Of a stretch of DNA of 20,242 bases, positions 7,521 through 15,868 are shown in pieces. The position numbers and the translations under genes were made by a program. Origin of the DNA: an uncultured Chitinophagaceae bacterium (GTDB taxonomy: Bacteria; Bacteroidota; Bacteroidia; Chitinophagales; Chitinophagaceae). The DNA lies in NCBI GenBank assembly GCA_934502905.1, contig CAKSVK010000052.1, positions 1-20,242 on the forward strand. The letters run 5' to 3'. Positions within the stretch are counted from its first letter, which is position 1. Each line of letters starts with the position of its first letter. A model generated the notes under the pieces. That model was given only the letters and a program-made list of their open reading frames with translations. It had not been told where the DNA came from and did no database searches.

Positions 7521-9326
7521 ATGTTCAGGATATTTGCTGTATTTGTACTCATTGCTGTTATCGCCGGCTTTTCCTATAAGCGGGAGCACGCCGGGGAAAG
7601 CTGGATCAGGATCAACCAGCTGGGATATAAACCGGACGGGATAAAAGCAGCCGTATGGTGCAGCAAATCTGCTAACAGGGTCAAAAGCTGGAAGCTGGTG
7701 GACGCGGTTTCCGGAAAAACCGTGGCATCCGGGAAAACCGGTAAAGCGTGGGGCGCATATGGTCCCTTCCGGCAGACGTCCAGGATCAACTTCTCGAAAT
7801 TTAATAAACCCGGCAAATACTATCTGCAGGCAGGTGCTACCCGGTCCCCGGAATTTGAGATCGGTGAAGATGTGTATAAAGGAACGGCAGATTTTTGCCT
7901 GCGGTATATGCGGCAGCAACGCAGCAAATTCAACCCGGTTACCGGTGATAGCTGCCATACGCAGGATGGTTTTACCTTATACGGACCTATGCCGGACAGT
8001 ACGTTCATTGACGTAAGCGGCGGATGGCATGACGCTACGGACTACCTGCAGTATGTAACCACTTCTGCTAATGCCACGTTTCACCTGCTGGCTGCTTACC
8101 GCGATTTTCCAGGTGTATTCGGCGATGCGCACCAGGCAAACGGACTACAGGGGAGCAACCAGGTGCCCGATGTGCTGGATGAAGCAAAATGGGGGCTGGA
8201 GTGGCTGCTCAAAATGCATCCACAGGACGACTGGATGTTCAACCAACTGGCAGACGACCGTGACCACAGCGGCATGCGTATGCCGGGGCTGGACAGCCAA
8301 TACGGCAGAGGATACCAGCGGCCGGTGTACTTCCTGAACGGCGAACCGCAGATCAGGGGAAAATTCAAAAACAAGACTACCGGTGTATCGTCAACAGCAG
8401 GCAAGTTCAGCAGCGCCTTTGCTTTGGGCGCAGAAGTATTTGAGAACGAAACGGCGTACAAAACACTGCTGCAGCACAAATCCCGGACAGCCTTTGCATT
8501 CGGATTGACCAGGCCCGGGTTTACACAAACAGCCTCTGTGGCTGCACCTTATATTTACGGAGAAGAGAACTGGATGGATGATATGGAGCTGGCTGCAGCT
8601 ATGTTAGCCGGAGAAGAAGGCATGCAAGCGCCCGGCGGAAACATGACGGGTTATGCATACCAGCTGGCGAAAACAGAACCACTTACCCCCTGGTTTGATG
8701 CCGATACCGCCGCGCATTATCAATGGTATCCTTTTATAAATGTCGGGCACTACGAGCTTATAAAAAAGCTCAACGGAAAGGAACGGGATACGGTTGCCGG
8801 CTTTTACAGGCAGGGCATAGAAAAGGTATGGGACCGTGCAAAGCAAAATGCTTTCTACCGGGGTGTTCCATTCATCTGGTGCAGCAACAATCTTACCACA
8901 TCGTTTGCCATCCAGTGTTACTGGTACCGCGCTGCCACCGGCGACACCAGCTTTGAAGAGCTGGAGCAGGCCAACTTCGACTGGCTGTTCGGCTGCAATC
9001 CCTGGGGAACCAGTATGGTATATGGCCTGCCTTCCCGGGGAGATACCCCGGCAGACCCCCGTGCTTCTTTTCTGAAAGTAGGTAATTATCCCGTTGATGG
9101 CGGACTTGTAGACGGTCCCGTATATGGAAGCATATTCAACAGTCTTATCGGGCTTAAGCTCACAAAACCGGATGCGTACGAAGCCTTCCAGAGTGATCTG
9201 GCCGTATACCACGATGATTCCGGGGACTACAGTACCAATGAGCCCACTATGGATGGCACCGCTTCGCTCATTTACCTGATGGCCGCCCGGGAAAGCCACA
9301 CGCCGCCGGCACCAAAAAAAAAATGA
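7521..9326 (+). CDS. secreted glycoside hydrolase family 9 enzyme
   Basis: This 601-residue GH9 enzyme is an inverting beta-glycosidase; most relatives are endoglucanases, a few act on glucosamine polymers. The ATG at 7521 gives a hydrophobic export signal (FRIFAVFVLIAVIAGF, residues 2-17) with no lipobox cysteine; an upstream TTG would spoil it. A CelD-type Ig-like domain (about 25-115, starting with RINQLGYKP) precedes the (alpha/alpha)6 barrel. Catalytic signatures are GGWHDATDY (168-175, with Asp171 and Asp174) and DYSTNEPTMDG (569-579), where Glu574 is the general acid. GSNQVPDVLDEAKWGLEWLL (211-230) is also typical. The usual NPHHR-like block is altered: GCNPWGTSMV continues to DTPADPR without the His. 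The protein ends in PPAPKKK encoded by a ten-A run, and its stop overlaps the next start (ATGA). It should act in the periplasm or outside the cell. Confidence 0.93.
   Translation: MFRIFAVFVLIAVIAGFSYKREHAGESWIRINQLGYKPDGIKAAVWCSKSANRVKSWKLVDAVSGKTVASGKTGKAWGAYGPFRQTSRINFSKFNKPGKYYLQAGATRSPEFEIGEDVYKGTADFCLRYMRQQRSKFNPVTGDSCHTQDGFTLYGPMPDSTFIDVSGGWHDATDYLQYVTTSANATFHLLAAYRDFPGVFGDAHQANGLQGSNQVPDVLDEAKWGLEWLLKMHPQDDWMFNQLADDRDHSGMRMPGLDSQYGRGYQRPVYFLNGEPQIRGKFKNKTTGVSSTAGKFSSAFALGAEVFENETAYKTLLQHKSRTAFAFGLTRPGFTQTASVAAPYIYGEENWMDDMELAAAMLAGEEGMQAPGGNMTGYAYQLAKTEPLTPWFDADTAAHYQWYPFINVGHYELIKKLNGKERDTVAGFYRQGIEKVWDRAKQNAFYRGVPFIWCSNNLTTSFAIQCYWYRAATGDTSFEELEQANFDWLFGCNPWGTSMVYGLPSRGDTPADPRASFLKVGNYPVDGGLVDGPVYGSIFNSLIGLKLTKPDAYEAFQSDLAVYHDDSGDYSTNEPTMDGTASLIYLMAARESHTPPAPKKK
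9314..9326 (+). other. A10 run and ATGA stop/start overlap between GH9 and deacetylase
   Basis: Ten consecutive A residues (9314-9323) encode the last lysines of the GH9 protein and run into ATGA, which is both the next start and the GH9 stop. A -1 shift within the run reads AAA AAA ATG ACA, entering the deacetylase frame with no stop. This is suited to ribosomal or polymerase slippage; translational coupling alone is the simpler reading. Confidence 0.75.
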
Positions 9327-10081
9327 CACGAAGCAACGGCCCTGAGCAGCAACCGAACTTCACATATAGTCATGGCGCCGTGATACGGGGCGACAGTACG
9401 CGTAAACAAATTGCGCTGGTGTTTACCGGGGATGAGTTCGCAGACGGCGGCTGGTATATACCCGATATCCTGAAACGGGACGATATCCGGGCATCTTTCT
9501 TTTTTACCGGGAATTTTTACCGGAATCCTGCCTTTAAAAATATTATCCGTAACCTGAAAGCCAACGGCCATTACCTGGGACCTCATTCCGACCAGCACCT
9601 GTTATATTGCTCCTGGGAAAACAGGGACAGCTTACTGGTGACCAGGAGCGAGTTTACCCGGGATCTGAACGACAACTATACCGCCATGGCGGGTTTTGGT
9701 ATATCCAGGGAGGAGGCCCGCATATTCCTTCCACCATATGAGTGGTACAACGAAACGATCGCAGGTTGGACGCGGGACATGGGGGTGCGCCTGGTAAATT
9801 TTACGCCGGGCACCATCAGCCATGCCGACTACACCACGCCTGAAATGAAGAACTACAGGTCCTCGGCGGATATATACGAATCGATCACCCGCTTTGAGCA
9901 AACCTCTCCTTCGGGGTTGAACGGGTTCATCCTGCTGCTGCACATGGGCACCAGTCAGTCCAGAACAGACAAAATGTACTATCGCCTGCCGGAATTGATC
10001 AGCTACCTGCAAAGAAAAAAATACGAGCTGGTAAAAATTGACGAGTTGCTGCATACAAACCAGACCGCCACCACGTTATAA
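9323..10081 (+). CDS. polysaccharide deacetylase-like (NodB/CE4-type) protein
   Basis: This 252-residue protein has the NodB homology fold of metal-dependent deacetylases acting on chitin, peptidoglycan or acetylated xylan. Motif 1 is VFTGDEF (33-39), where TFDDG is usual. Asp37 can fill the metal-binding position, but Gly36 stands where the catalytic base Asp is expected. Motif 2, PHSDQH (87-92), keeps the metal-binding His88 and His92. Motif 3 is LPPYEWYN and motif 5 is LLLHMG with His207. From memory, these variants recur in a Bacteroidota subgroup, so activity is plausible. There is no signal peptide, although a substrate shared with GH9 would need export. The first 25 residues look like a linker rather than a start. 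Either it works in the cytoplasm, or it is exported as the second half of a frameshifted GH9 fusion. Confidence 0.8.
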   Translation: MTRSNGPEQQPNFTYSHGAVIRGDSTRKQIALVFTGDEFADGGWYIPDILKRDDIRASFFFTGNFYRNPAFKNIIRNLKANGHYLGPHSDQHLLYCSWENRDSLLVTRSEFTRDLNDNYTAMAGFGISREEARIFLPPYEWYNETIAGWTRDMGVRLVNFTPGTISHADYTTPEMKNYRSSADIYESITRFEQTSPSGLNGFILLLHMGTSQSRTDKMYYRLPELISYLQRKKYELVKIDELLHTNQTATTL

Positions 10082-10099
10082 CCTTATCTGTTTTTTTTG

Positions 10100-10107
10100 T
10101 AATTTCG
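10100..10107 (+). promoter_or_regulatory. possible -7 box of the SNF2 helicase gene
   Basis: TAATTTCG, preceded by a run of eight T and a G, is one base off TAnnTTTG. A start near 10114 would give a leader of about 43 bases to the ATG at 10157. No good -33 TTG is seen. Confidence 0.4.
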
Positions 10108-10156
10108 CCAATTAACCTTTTTCGATCCCTTGCGGGTGTTAACGAATTTCAAAAGC

Positions 10157-13100
10157 ATGGCTTTACCGCATCTCGTTAAGTTTGTATATAATAACGGTAC
10201 CGACGAAGTAATAAGAAGAGGCAAGAAGATCCATTCTATTGGTTACGTAGAACTGATTGAACACGATGACCTGCTGGGCTCTGTTACATTCAGGGTGAAG
10301 GACGACAGCTACGCTACTTACTACAAAGTTTATATCCAGAAATATAAAGATCCGAAAGGGTTATCCGTAAGATGCACCTGCCCTTATAACCTGGGCGATA
10401 TTTGCCGCCATGAAACAGCAGCGTTGCTGCAACTGCAGGACCTCCTGGACAAAAACATTATCGGCGAAAAAGACATAAAGTATAACCAGCGGCACACGGT
10501 GATCAAAATGAAGGATATAGATCTCCGTACGATAAAGCTCCTCAGCTCTCCGGATAGCTACGACGAAGCAGATAAAATATTAAGGGTACAGAAGGCTAAT
10601 ATACTTTCCGCTGCCAACGAAAAAGTGGAAGCCATGCTGAAAGTGAACGGAGAGAACTATCCTTTGGTCATACAGAAAAACGAAGAGAGAAATTTTGATA
10701 CATCCTGCTCCTGTAACGACGAGGAACATCCTTTATGTATACATAAAGTCACTTTGTTCATACAGTTGCTGAATGCATACGGACCCTATTATTTTGACAG
10801 CATCCGCAACTGGGATAAGCAAAAGAATAAGCTGCTGGAAGCATATGGATATTCGCTGGATGATGATTTAAAGGGGAAATTTGAATTCAGCTATAAGGAC
10901 GGTAAACCCTTTTTAAGAGTACTGGACACGTCTATAAAACGGGTGGCGCCCGTAGCCGTAGCGGCAAAACCCGAACCGGCCGTCAGGGAACCGGCGGAAC
11001 AAAAAGCAGAATCAGAATCTGTAAGCGAAATTATACCGGCCACAGGGAGCAGGATCGGGATCGTTTTTACCAATGTACCAAAAAGTTATCCGTTTCTTGC
11101 AGTGGATATAGTGGCAGGCGAAGCCGCCAACAGCGCGGAAGCCTTCACAGGTAAGATAGAGCGGCTGGACCTGAGCCGTTATGTAGACTCCGAAAAGTAT
11201 GTGGATGCAGATAGGGTAGTGATCCAGCAGGTCCGCAAGCTGCAGGACTCGGAAGTAAATAAATACCTGAGCCGTAACTCCCCGTTTTCAGGTATATGGG
11301 AAAATATCATCCATAGTGATGATGAACTGCCGGGAGAAACCAAATCGCTGATGGTAGAGTACTGGTATCCCAAGCTGGTAAAACTTTTCAATGAGAATAA
11401 AGAAAACCAGCTGGTGTACTTTTTAGCAAAGAAAAAAAGCTTTGTTACTGCCAACCTCAAACAGGTGCAACTGAGCACTGAGCCTGTTACCCCTGTATTT
11501 TCCATCTCGGATATGGGCGATACCGTTTCCATATCCTGCAACGTGCAGGCGAACGGGATAGAGGTAGCCCTGAGTGAAAATGAGCTGGAATCTCCGCTAT
11601 TGTTCAAATACGCCGATACCCTGTACAACTGGGAGCGGCAGGAGGATATTGAAGAAACAGAGCTGTTCGCCGAGAAAGGCAGCATTATCGTCAGCAAGCA
11701 GGATTGGCCGGACTACCTGCGGAAAACGATCATTCCTTTAACAAAAGAATACAAAGTCCGTTTCAGCAGCAACCTGGTACAGGAGGTAAAAGACGGTGAG
11801 CCTGAAATAAAGCTGCAGCTCCAGGAAAAAGGAGAATACCTGGTATTCATCCCGATATTCAATTATAAAGGTTTTGAAACAAAGCTGAACACAAAAGATA
11901 TTATCACGATACCGCTGGAAGGGAAAGTAATGGAGATACACCGGAACAGGGAAGCTGAGCTGAAGTTTGTAAAAAAGCTGGAAAGTCTTCACTCCAATTT
12001 CATTTACCTGGACGGTTCCGCCACGCTGGCGTTGAAAGGAGCCGATGTGTTGAAAAACAACTGGTTCTTTTTGTTCGTGGACAGCATGAAGGAAATGAAT
12101 GTGCCGGTGCTCGGGTTTGACATCCTGAAGAACTTCCGTTTCAATACCGCCAAACCCGCTACAGAAGTGCATATCAGTAGCGGGGTAGATTGGTTTGACG
12201 CAAAAGTAAAAGTGGTGTTCGGCGAGCAGCACGTCACCATTGAAGAGATTAAAAGGGCGCTGGCAAACAAGCAGCAGTTTGTGCAGCTCAATGACGGGAC
12301 ATTGGGGATACTGCCGGAAGCATGGTTAAAACGGTACTCTTTGCTGTTCAGGGTAGGGGAAGAAAAAAGCAATTCTCTCCGGCTTTCCAAATACCACCTG
12401 AGTGTGATTGATGAATTGTACCAGGAGAAAGATGAAACAGAAATACTGATCGAGCTGGAAGAAAAATACAATCGCCTGCGCGATTTCAACCGTATTAAAG
12501 AAATAGATCCGCCGGAGCAGTTAGCCAGCATCCTTCGTCCTTACCAGGTGGCAGGGTATCACTGGCTCAACTACCTGAGAGAAGTTGGGTGGGGTGGCAT
12601 CCTGGCAGATGATATGGGTTTGGGTAAAACCGTACAGACGCTGGCTTTCCTGCAACACTTCAAAGACAACAGCGGCAACCTGAAAGCTATCGTGGTCTGC
12701 CCTACCACCCTGATGTTTAACTGGGAGAACGAGATCAAAAAGTTCACGCCGAGCCTGACCTATCATATTCATCATGGCGGAGACCGGGCACGGGAAACAA
12801 AGGTGTTGGCTCCTTTCAACGTGATCATCACCACTTATGGCACCTTACGCAGCGATATCAAATTACTGACGGAAATAGCGTTCGACTATGTGGTGCTGGA
12901 TGAATCACAGGCAATCAAGAACCCGCAGAGCAAGGTGACCAAAGCAGCCGGGCTGCTGAATTCCAGAAACAGGATCTGCCTGAGCGGTACACCTTTGCAG
13001 AACAATACGTTTGATATTTATGCGCAAATGAATTTCCTGAACCCCGGCATGCTGGGCAGTGTAGAACATTTCAGGAATGAATTCGCTACCCCTATTGATA

Positions 13101-13921
13101 AGTTTGGCGAGCAGGATCGTAAAGAGCACCTGCGGAAAGTGTTATATCCATTCATCCTGCGCCGTACCAAAGAGCAGGTGGCTAAAGACCTGCCGGAAAA
13201 AACAGAGACTATCCTCTTTTGCGAAATGCAAAATGAGCAGCGTGAAATTTATGATGCCTTCCGCAACGAGTTCCGCAACAAGATCCTGGGGGTTATCAAT
13301 GAGCAGGGTATTGAGAAATCACAGCTCACCATCCTGCAGGGATTGATGAAGCTCCGGCAGATATGCGACTCCCCGGCGATCATGAATGAGCAGGAACGTT
13401 ATCCGAACCACTCCATTAAGCTGGAGGAAATAGGACGGGAGCTAACAGAAAATATAGGCAATCACAAGGCGCTGATATTCTCCCAGTTTCTGGGTATGCT
13501 GGCGCTCATCAAAGAAAAGCTGAAAGAGCTGGATGTGCCGTTCGAGTATTTCGACGGAAGCACTTCCGCCACCGACAGGGAAAAGGCCATCACCCGGTTC
13601 CAGAATGATGAAAGCTGTCGTGTATTCCTGATATCCTTAAAAGCAGGTGGTGTGGGCTTAAACCTCACGGCGGCAGATTATGTTTATATTGTTGATCCGT
13701 GGTGGAATCCTGCTGTAGAGCAGCAGGCCATTGACCGTACGCACCGTATCGGTCAGACCAAAAACATTTTTGCCTACCGCATGATCTGTAAGGATACCAT
13801 TGAAGACAAGATATTGCAGCTGCAGGAAAAGAAACGCTCTCTTGCCCGGGACCTGATCGCGGACGACAGCACCTTCGTCAAGAGCCTTTCCCGGGAAGAT
13901 GTGGAATACCTGTTCAGCTAA
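10157..13921 (+). CDS. SNF2-family helicase with two SWIM zinc fingers
   Basis: This is a 1254-residue DNA-dependent ATPase of the bacterial SNF2/Rad54-like group, which moves along double-stranded DNA and remodels bound proteins. The ATG at 10157 (MALPHLVKFVYNNG) is chosen; a TTG 27 bases upstream is in frame. Near the N-terminus two CxC...CxH fingers are seen: CTCPYNLGDICRH starting at residue 73, and CSCNDEEHPLCIH starting at 184. A long middle region with no recognised motif follows (about 270-790). Helicase motif I is DDMGLGKT with Lys824, motif II is DESQ starting at 915, and motif III is LSGTPLQNN. The second RecA lobe holds DGSTSATDRE, SLKAGGVGLNLTAAD, DPWWNPAVEQQA and DRTHRIGQ. The role is unknown; transcription recycling as in RapA, or repair, are options. 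The phosphodiesterase gene follows after 33 bases and may be co-transcribed. Confidence 0.94.
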   Translation: MALPHLVKFVYNNGTDEVIRRGKKIHSIGYVELIEHDDLLGSVTFRVKDDSYATYYKVYIQKYKDPKGLSVRCTCPYNLGDICRHETAALLQLQDLLDKNIIGEKDIKYNQRHTVIKMKDIDLRTIKLLSSPDSYDEADKILRVQKANILSAANEKVEAMLKVNGENYPLVIQKNEERNFDTSCSCNDEEHPLCIHKVTLFIQLLNAYGPYYFDSIRNWDKQKNKLLEAYGYSLDDDLKGKFEFSYKDGKPFLRVLDTSIKRVAPVAVAAKPEPAVREPAEQKAESESVSEIIPATGSRIGIVFTNVPKSYPFLAVDIVAGEAANSAEAFTGKIERLDLSRYVDSEKYVDADRVVIQQVRKLQDSEVNKYLSRNSPFSGIWENIIHSDDELPGETKSLMVEYWYPKLVKLFNENKENQLVYFLAKKKSFVTANLKQVQLSTEPVTPVFSISDMGDTVSISCNVQANGIEVALSENELESPLLFKYADTLYNWERQEDIEETELFAEKGSIIVSKQDWPDYLRKTIIPLTKEYKVRFSSNLVQEVKDGEPEIKLQLQEKGEYLVFIPIFNYKGFETKLNTKDIITIPLEGKVMEIHRNREAELKFVKKLESLHSNFIYLDGSATLALKGADVLKNNWFFLFVDSMKEMNVPVLGFDILKNFRFNTAKPATEVHISSGVDWFDAKVKVVFGEQHVTIEEIKRALANKQQFVQLNDGTLGILPEAWLKRYSLLFRVGEEKSNSLRLSKYHLSVIDELYQEKDETEILIELEEKYNRLRDFNRIKEIDPPEQLASILRPYQVAGYHWLNYLREVGWGGILADDMGLGKTVQTLAFLQHFKDNSGNLKAIVVCPTTLMFNWENEIKKFTPSLTYHIHHGGDRARETKVLAPFNVIITTYGTLRSDIKLLTEIAFDYVVLDESQAIKNPQSKVTKAAGLLNSRNRICLSGTPLQNNTFDIYAQMNFLNPGMLGSVEHFRNEFATPIDKFGEQDRKEHLRKVLYPFILRRTKEQVAKDLPEKTETILFCEMQNEQREIYDAFRNEFRNKILGVINEQGIEKSQLTILQGLMKLRQICDSPAIMNEQERYPNHSIKLEEIGRELTENIGNHKALIFSQFLGMLALIKEKLKELDVPFEYFDGSTSATDREKAITRFQNDESCRVFLISLKAGGVGLNLTAADYVYIVDPWWNPAVEQQAIDRTHRIGQTKNIFAYRMICKDTIEDKILQLQEKKRSLARDLIADDSTFVKSLSREDVEYLFS

Positions 13922-13954
13922 TAGTATCCAAAAATATTAACCAATTTTTATTCG

Positions 13955-14848
13955 ATGAAAGGGATCAGGCTGCTTGTCTTTTTATTGCTGGTAATTACCA
14001 GCCATGCCCAGCAGAGGGTTGTCATAATAGGCCTCGATGGGTTCAGCGCAGAAGGTTTCAACACCGCCCGGATCCCGAACATACGCAACCTTCTTTCCGA
14101 AGGCACTTATTCGCTCACTACCCGCCCCGTGATGCCCTCGGTAACGATGCCTAACTGGACCAGTCACCTGACAGGCTCCGGACCGGAAGAGCACGGGGTC
14201 ACAGATAACACGTGGACGCCGGATAAGCACCCGCTGGAGGCAATAGACAGGGATGCCGAAGGGTATTATCCTTCCATATTTAAAGTATTGAAAGAGCAGG
14301 TGCCAAATATAAAAACCGGATATTATTACAATTGGAAGGAGCTGATCTATCCCGTTAACCGCAAATACCTCGACGAGGTCTCGTTTGAAACAGATGATCA
14401 ATACGAAGACAACTACCGGAAGGCCTTCAACTTTATCGCAGCGAACAAAAACGCACCCACGCTGGCATTTCTTTATAGTGTGCACACCGATCATGCCGGA
14501 CATACCCATCAATGGATGTCGCCACCATATATCAAAGCGCTGGAGGATGCGGATGCAGCCATCGGCCGGCTGATTGGGCAGCTGAAAGCGGAAAACCTGT
14601 ATAAGGACACTCATTTTTTATTGATCACCGATCACGGTGGTATCGAAAAAGGCCATGGCGGCGTAAGCATGCAGGAAATGCAGGTTCCGTGGGGTGTTTC
14701 CGGTCCAAAAATTAAACGGAACGGGTTAGCCGATTTTTATAACAGCAATAAAAACACTGCTCTGGTAGTAGCCCGGATCTTCAACCTAAGGAGTAAAAAG
14801 ATTCCCGGGAGCTGGACGGGGCAGGTACCGGGCCTCCTTTTCAGGTAG
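13955..14848 (+). CDS. secreted alkaline phosphatase-superfamily phosphodiesterase (NPP-like)
   Basis: This 297-residue enzyme belongs to the type I phosphodiesterase/nucleotide pyrophosphatase branch of the alkaline phosphatase superfamily. These enzymes use two metal ions and a threonine nucleophile to cleave phosphate mono- or diesters. A clear signal peptide (MKGIRLLVFLLLVITSHAQ) places it in the periplasm. Metal ligands can be followed through Asp28 (GLDGF), Asp179 and His183 (HTDHAGH), Asp226 and His227 (TDHGG), and His234 (GHGG). Thr64 in SVTMPNW matches the nucleophile position of the NPP family. At under 300 residues it is short and lacks a C-terminal extension. Substrates may be nucleotides, phospholipid head groups or nucleotide sugars; the sequence does not decide. 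It lies 33 bases after the helicase and converges with the GH43 gene. Confidence 0.88.
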   Translation: MKGIRLLVFLLLVITSHAQQRVVIIGLDGFSAEGFNTARIPNIRNLLSEGTYSLTTRPVMPSVTMPNWTSHLTGSGPEEHGVTDNTWTPDKHPLEAIDRDAEGYYPSIFKVLKEQVPNIKTGYYYNWKELIYPVNRKYLDEVSFETDDQYEDNYRKAFNFIAANKNAPTLAFLYSVHTDHAGHTHQWMSPPYIKALEDADAAIGRLIGQLKAENLYKDTHFLLITDHGGIEKGHGGVSMQEMQVPWGVSGPKIKRNGLADFYNSNKNTALVVARIFNLRSKKIPGSWTGQVPGLLFR

Positions 14849-14869
14849 GCTACCGGTCATCATCACCTG

Positions 14870-15826
14870 CTACGGTGCCTGCAGCAGCCTGAAGGTATCA
14901 GGATCAACCTTCACGGAAACACCATCCTGTGCATCAATATATATAGAAAGTGTGACTATAGCAGTCCGGCGGGGTGCTACTTTTTCACCCGAAAAATGGG
15001 TGTGGAACACGTAATGGTACTGCCCGCTTTCATCCCTGATAATATCACCATGTCCCGGACCATTGTACCCGGTATTAGCCCTGCTGATGATCGGGTTCTG
15101 CTGCGCCTTTTTCCAGGGCCCCAGCGGGTGATCCGCAACGGCGTAGCCTACGGCATAATCGGGGTTGCGGAAATCGTTCGCGGAATAGAACATAACATAC
15201 TTTCCGTTCACTTTCATGACGGTGGGTCCCTCTGCTACGGGCCAAGGAGCAGATCGTGTATTCTCCCAGCCTTCTTCCGCGTTTATACATTCCCGAAGGG
15301 TTGATCCATCCACACCGGAAAGATCCTGCTTCATTTCCGCTACGTAAATGCGGTTACCATTCTGCAGCCTCACATGGTAGAAATACAGCTTACCATCATC
15401 GTCCCTGAAAATGAACGGATCGATCTGCTTACCTGTTGCGGGCAAGGGCTGCTGTACCTCTTGCACAAAAGGCCCTCCTGGATTTTCGGCCGCTGCTATG
15501 GCAATCTGTTCATTGGCAGTATAGGCCATATAGATATTCCCCCGGTGCCAAAAAACCTGTGGTGCCCAGAAGCCTTTTGAGCCATAAACAACGCCTCTTT
15601 CCAAAACCCTTTTTCCTTTGGCACCCTGATGCCAGTGTTGCAGATCTTTTGATGTCATCACATAAAACCCCGAATCGGCACCGGCACCATGAGTGCCATA
15701 CAGATAATAGGTGCCCTCGTATCTAAAGATTGTCGGATCGGCCATGAAGATGCCGGGATCCGATTGCGTATAACCAGGTATACTCAAAAATCCGGTAACG
15801 ATAAAAAATGTTATTATATATTTCAT
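14870..15826 (-). CDS. secreted glycoside hydrolase family 43 enzyme
   Basis: GH43 enzymes are inverting five-bladed beta-propellers that remove or cut alpha-L-arabinose, beta-xylose or beta-galactose residues in plant polysaccharides. The ATG at 15826 gives an ideal signal peptide (MKYIITFFIVTGFLSIPGYTQ); an in-frame ATG four codons earlier is possible. The mature domain fills the 318-residue protein with no extra binding module. The three catalytic acids are visible: Asp30 in MADPTIF (base), Asp136 in KQIDPFIF (pKa tuner) and Glu199 in VAEGPTVM (acid). FWAPQVFW (86-93) and GPGHGDI (256-262) are further family marks. Subfamily and substrate cannot be assigned by eye. The DUF1275 gene ends 42 bases upstream on the same strand, so co-transcription is possible, but there is no SusC/SusD pair nearby, so this is not a full polysaccharide utilisation locus. 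Confidence 0.92.
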   Translation of the reverse strand: MKYIITFFIVTGFLSIPGYTQSDPGIFMADPTIFRYEGTYYLYGTHGAGADSGFYVMTSKDLQHWHQGAKGKRVLERGVVYGSKGFWAPQVFWHRGNIYMAYTANEQIAIAAAENPGGPFVQEVQQPLPATGKQIDPFIFRDDDGKLYFYHVRLQNGNRIYVAEMKQDLSGVDGSTLRECINAEEGWENTRSAPWPVAEGPTVMKVNGKYVMFYSANDFRNPDYAVGYAVADHPLGPWKKAQQNPIISRANTGYNGPGHGDIIRDESGQYHYVFHTHFSGEKVAPRRTAIVTLSIYIDAQDGVSVKVDPDTFRLLQAP

Positions 15827-15868
15827 ACACAGCATCATGAATCGTATTTATACATCCTCATATCCTTC

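Noticed and set aside
8604..9329. Open frame of 241 codons on the minus strand
   Set aside because: It mirrors the GH9 reading frame, and its product has no recognisable motif.
13982..14614. Open frame of 210 codons on the minus strand
   Set aside because: It is a shadow of the phosphodiesterase gene, whose signal peptide and metal ligands show the plus strand is the coding one.
14849..14885. Hairpin between the convergent phosphodiesterase and GH43 genes
   Set aside because: GGC-T-ACCG can pair with CGGTGCC only with a bulge and a 17-base loop, and there is no T-run, so it is not a supportable terminator.
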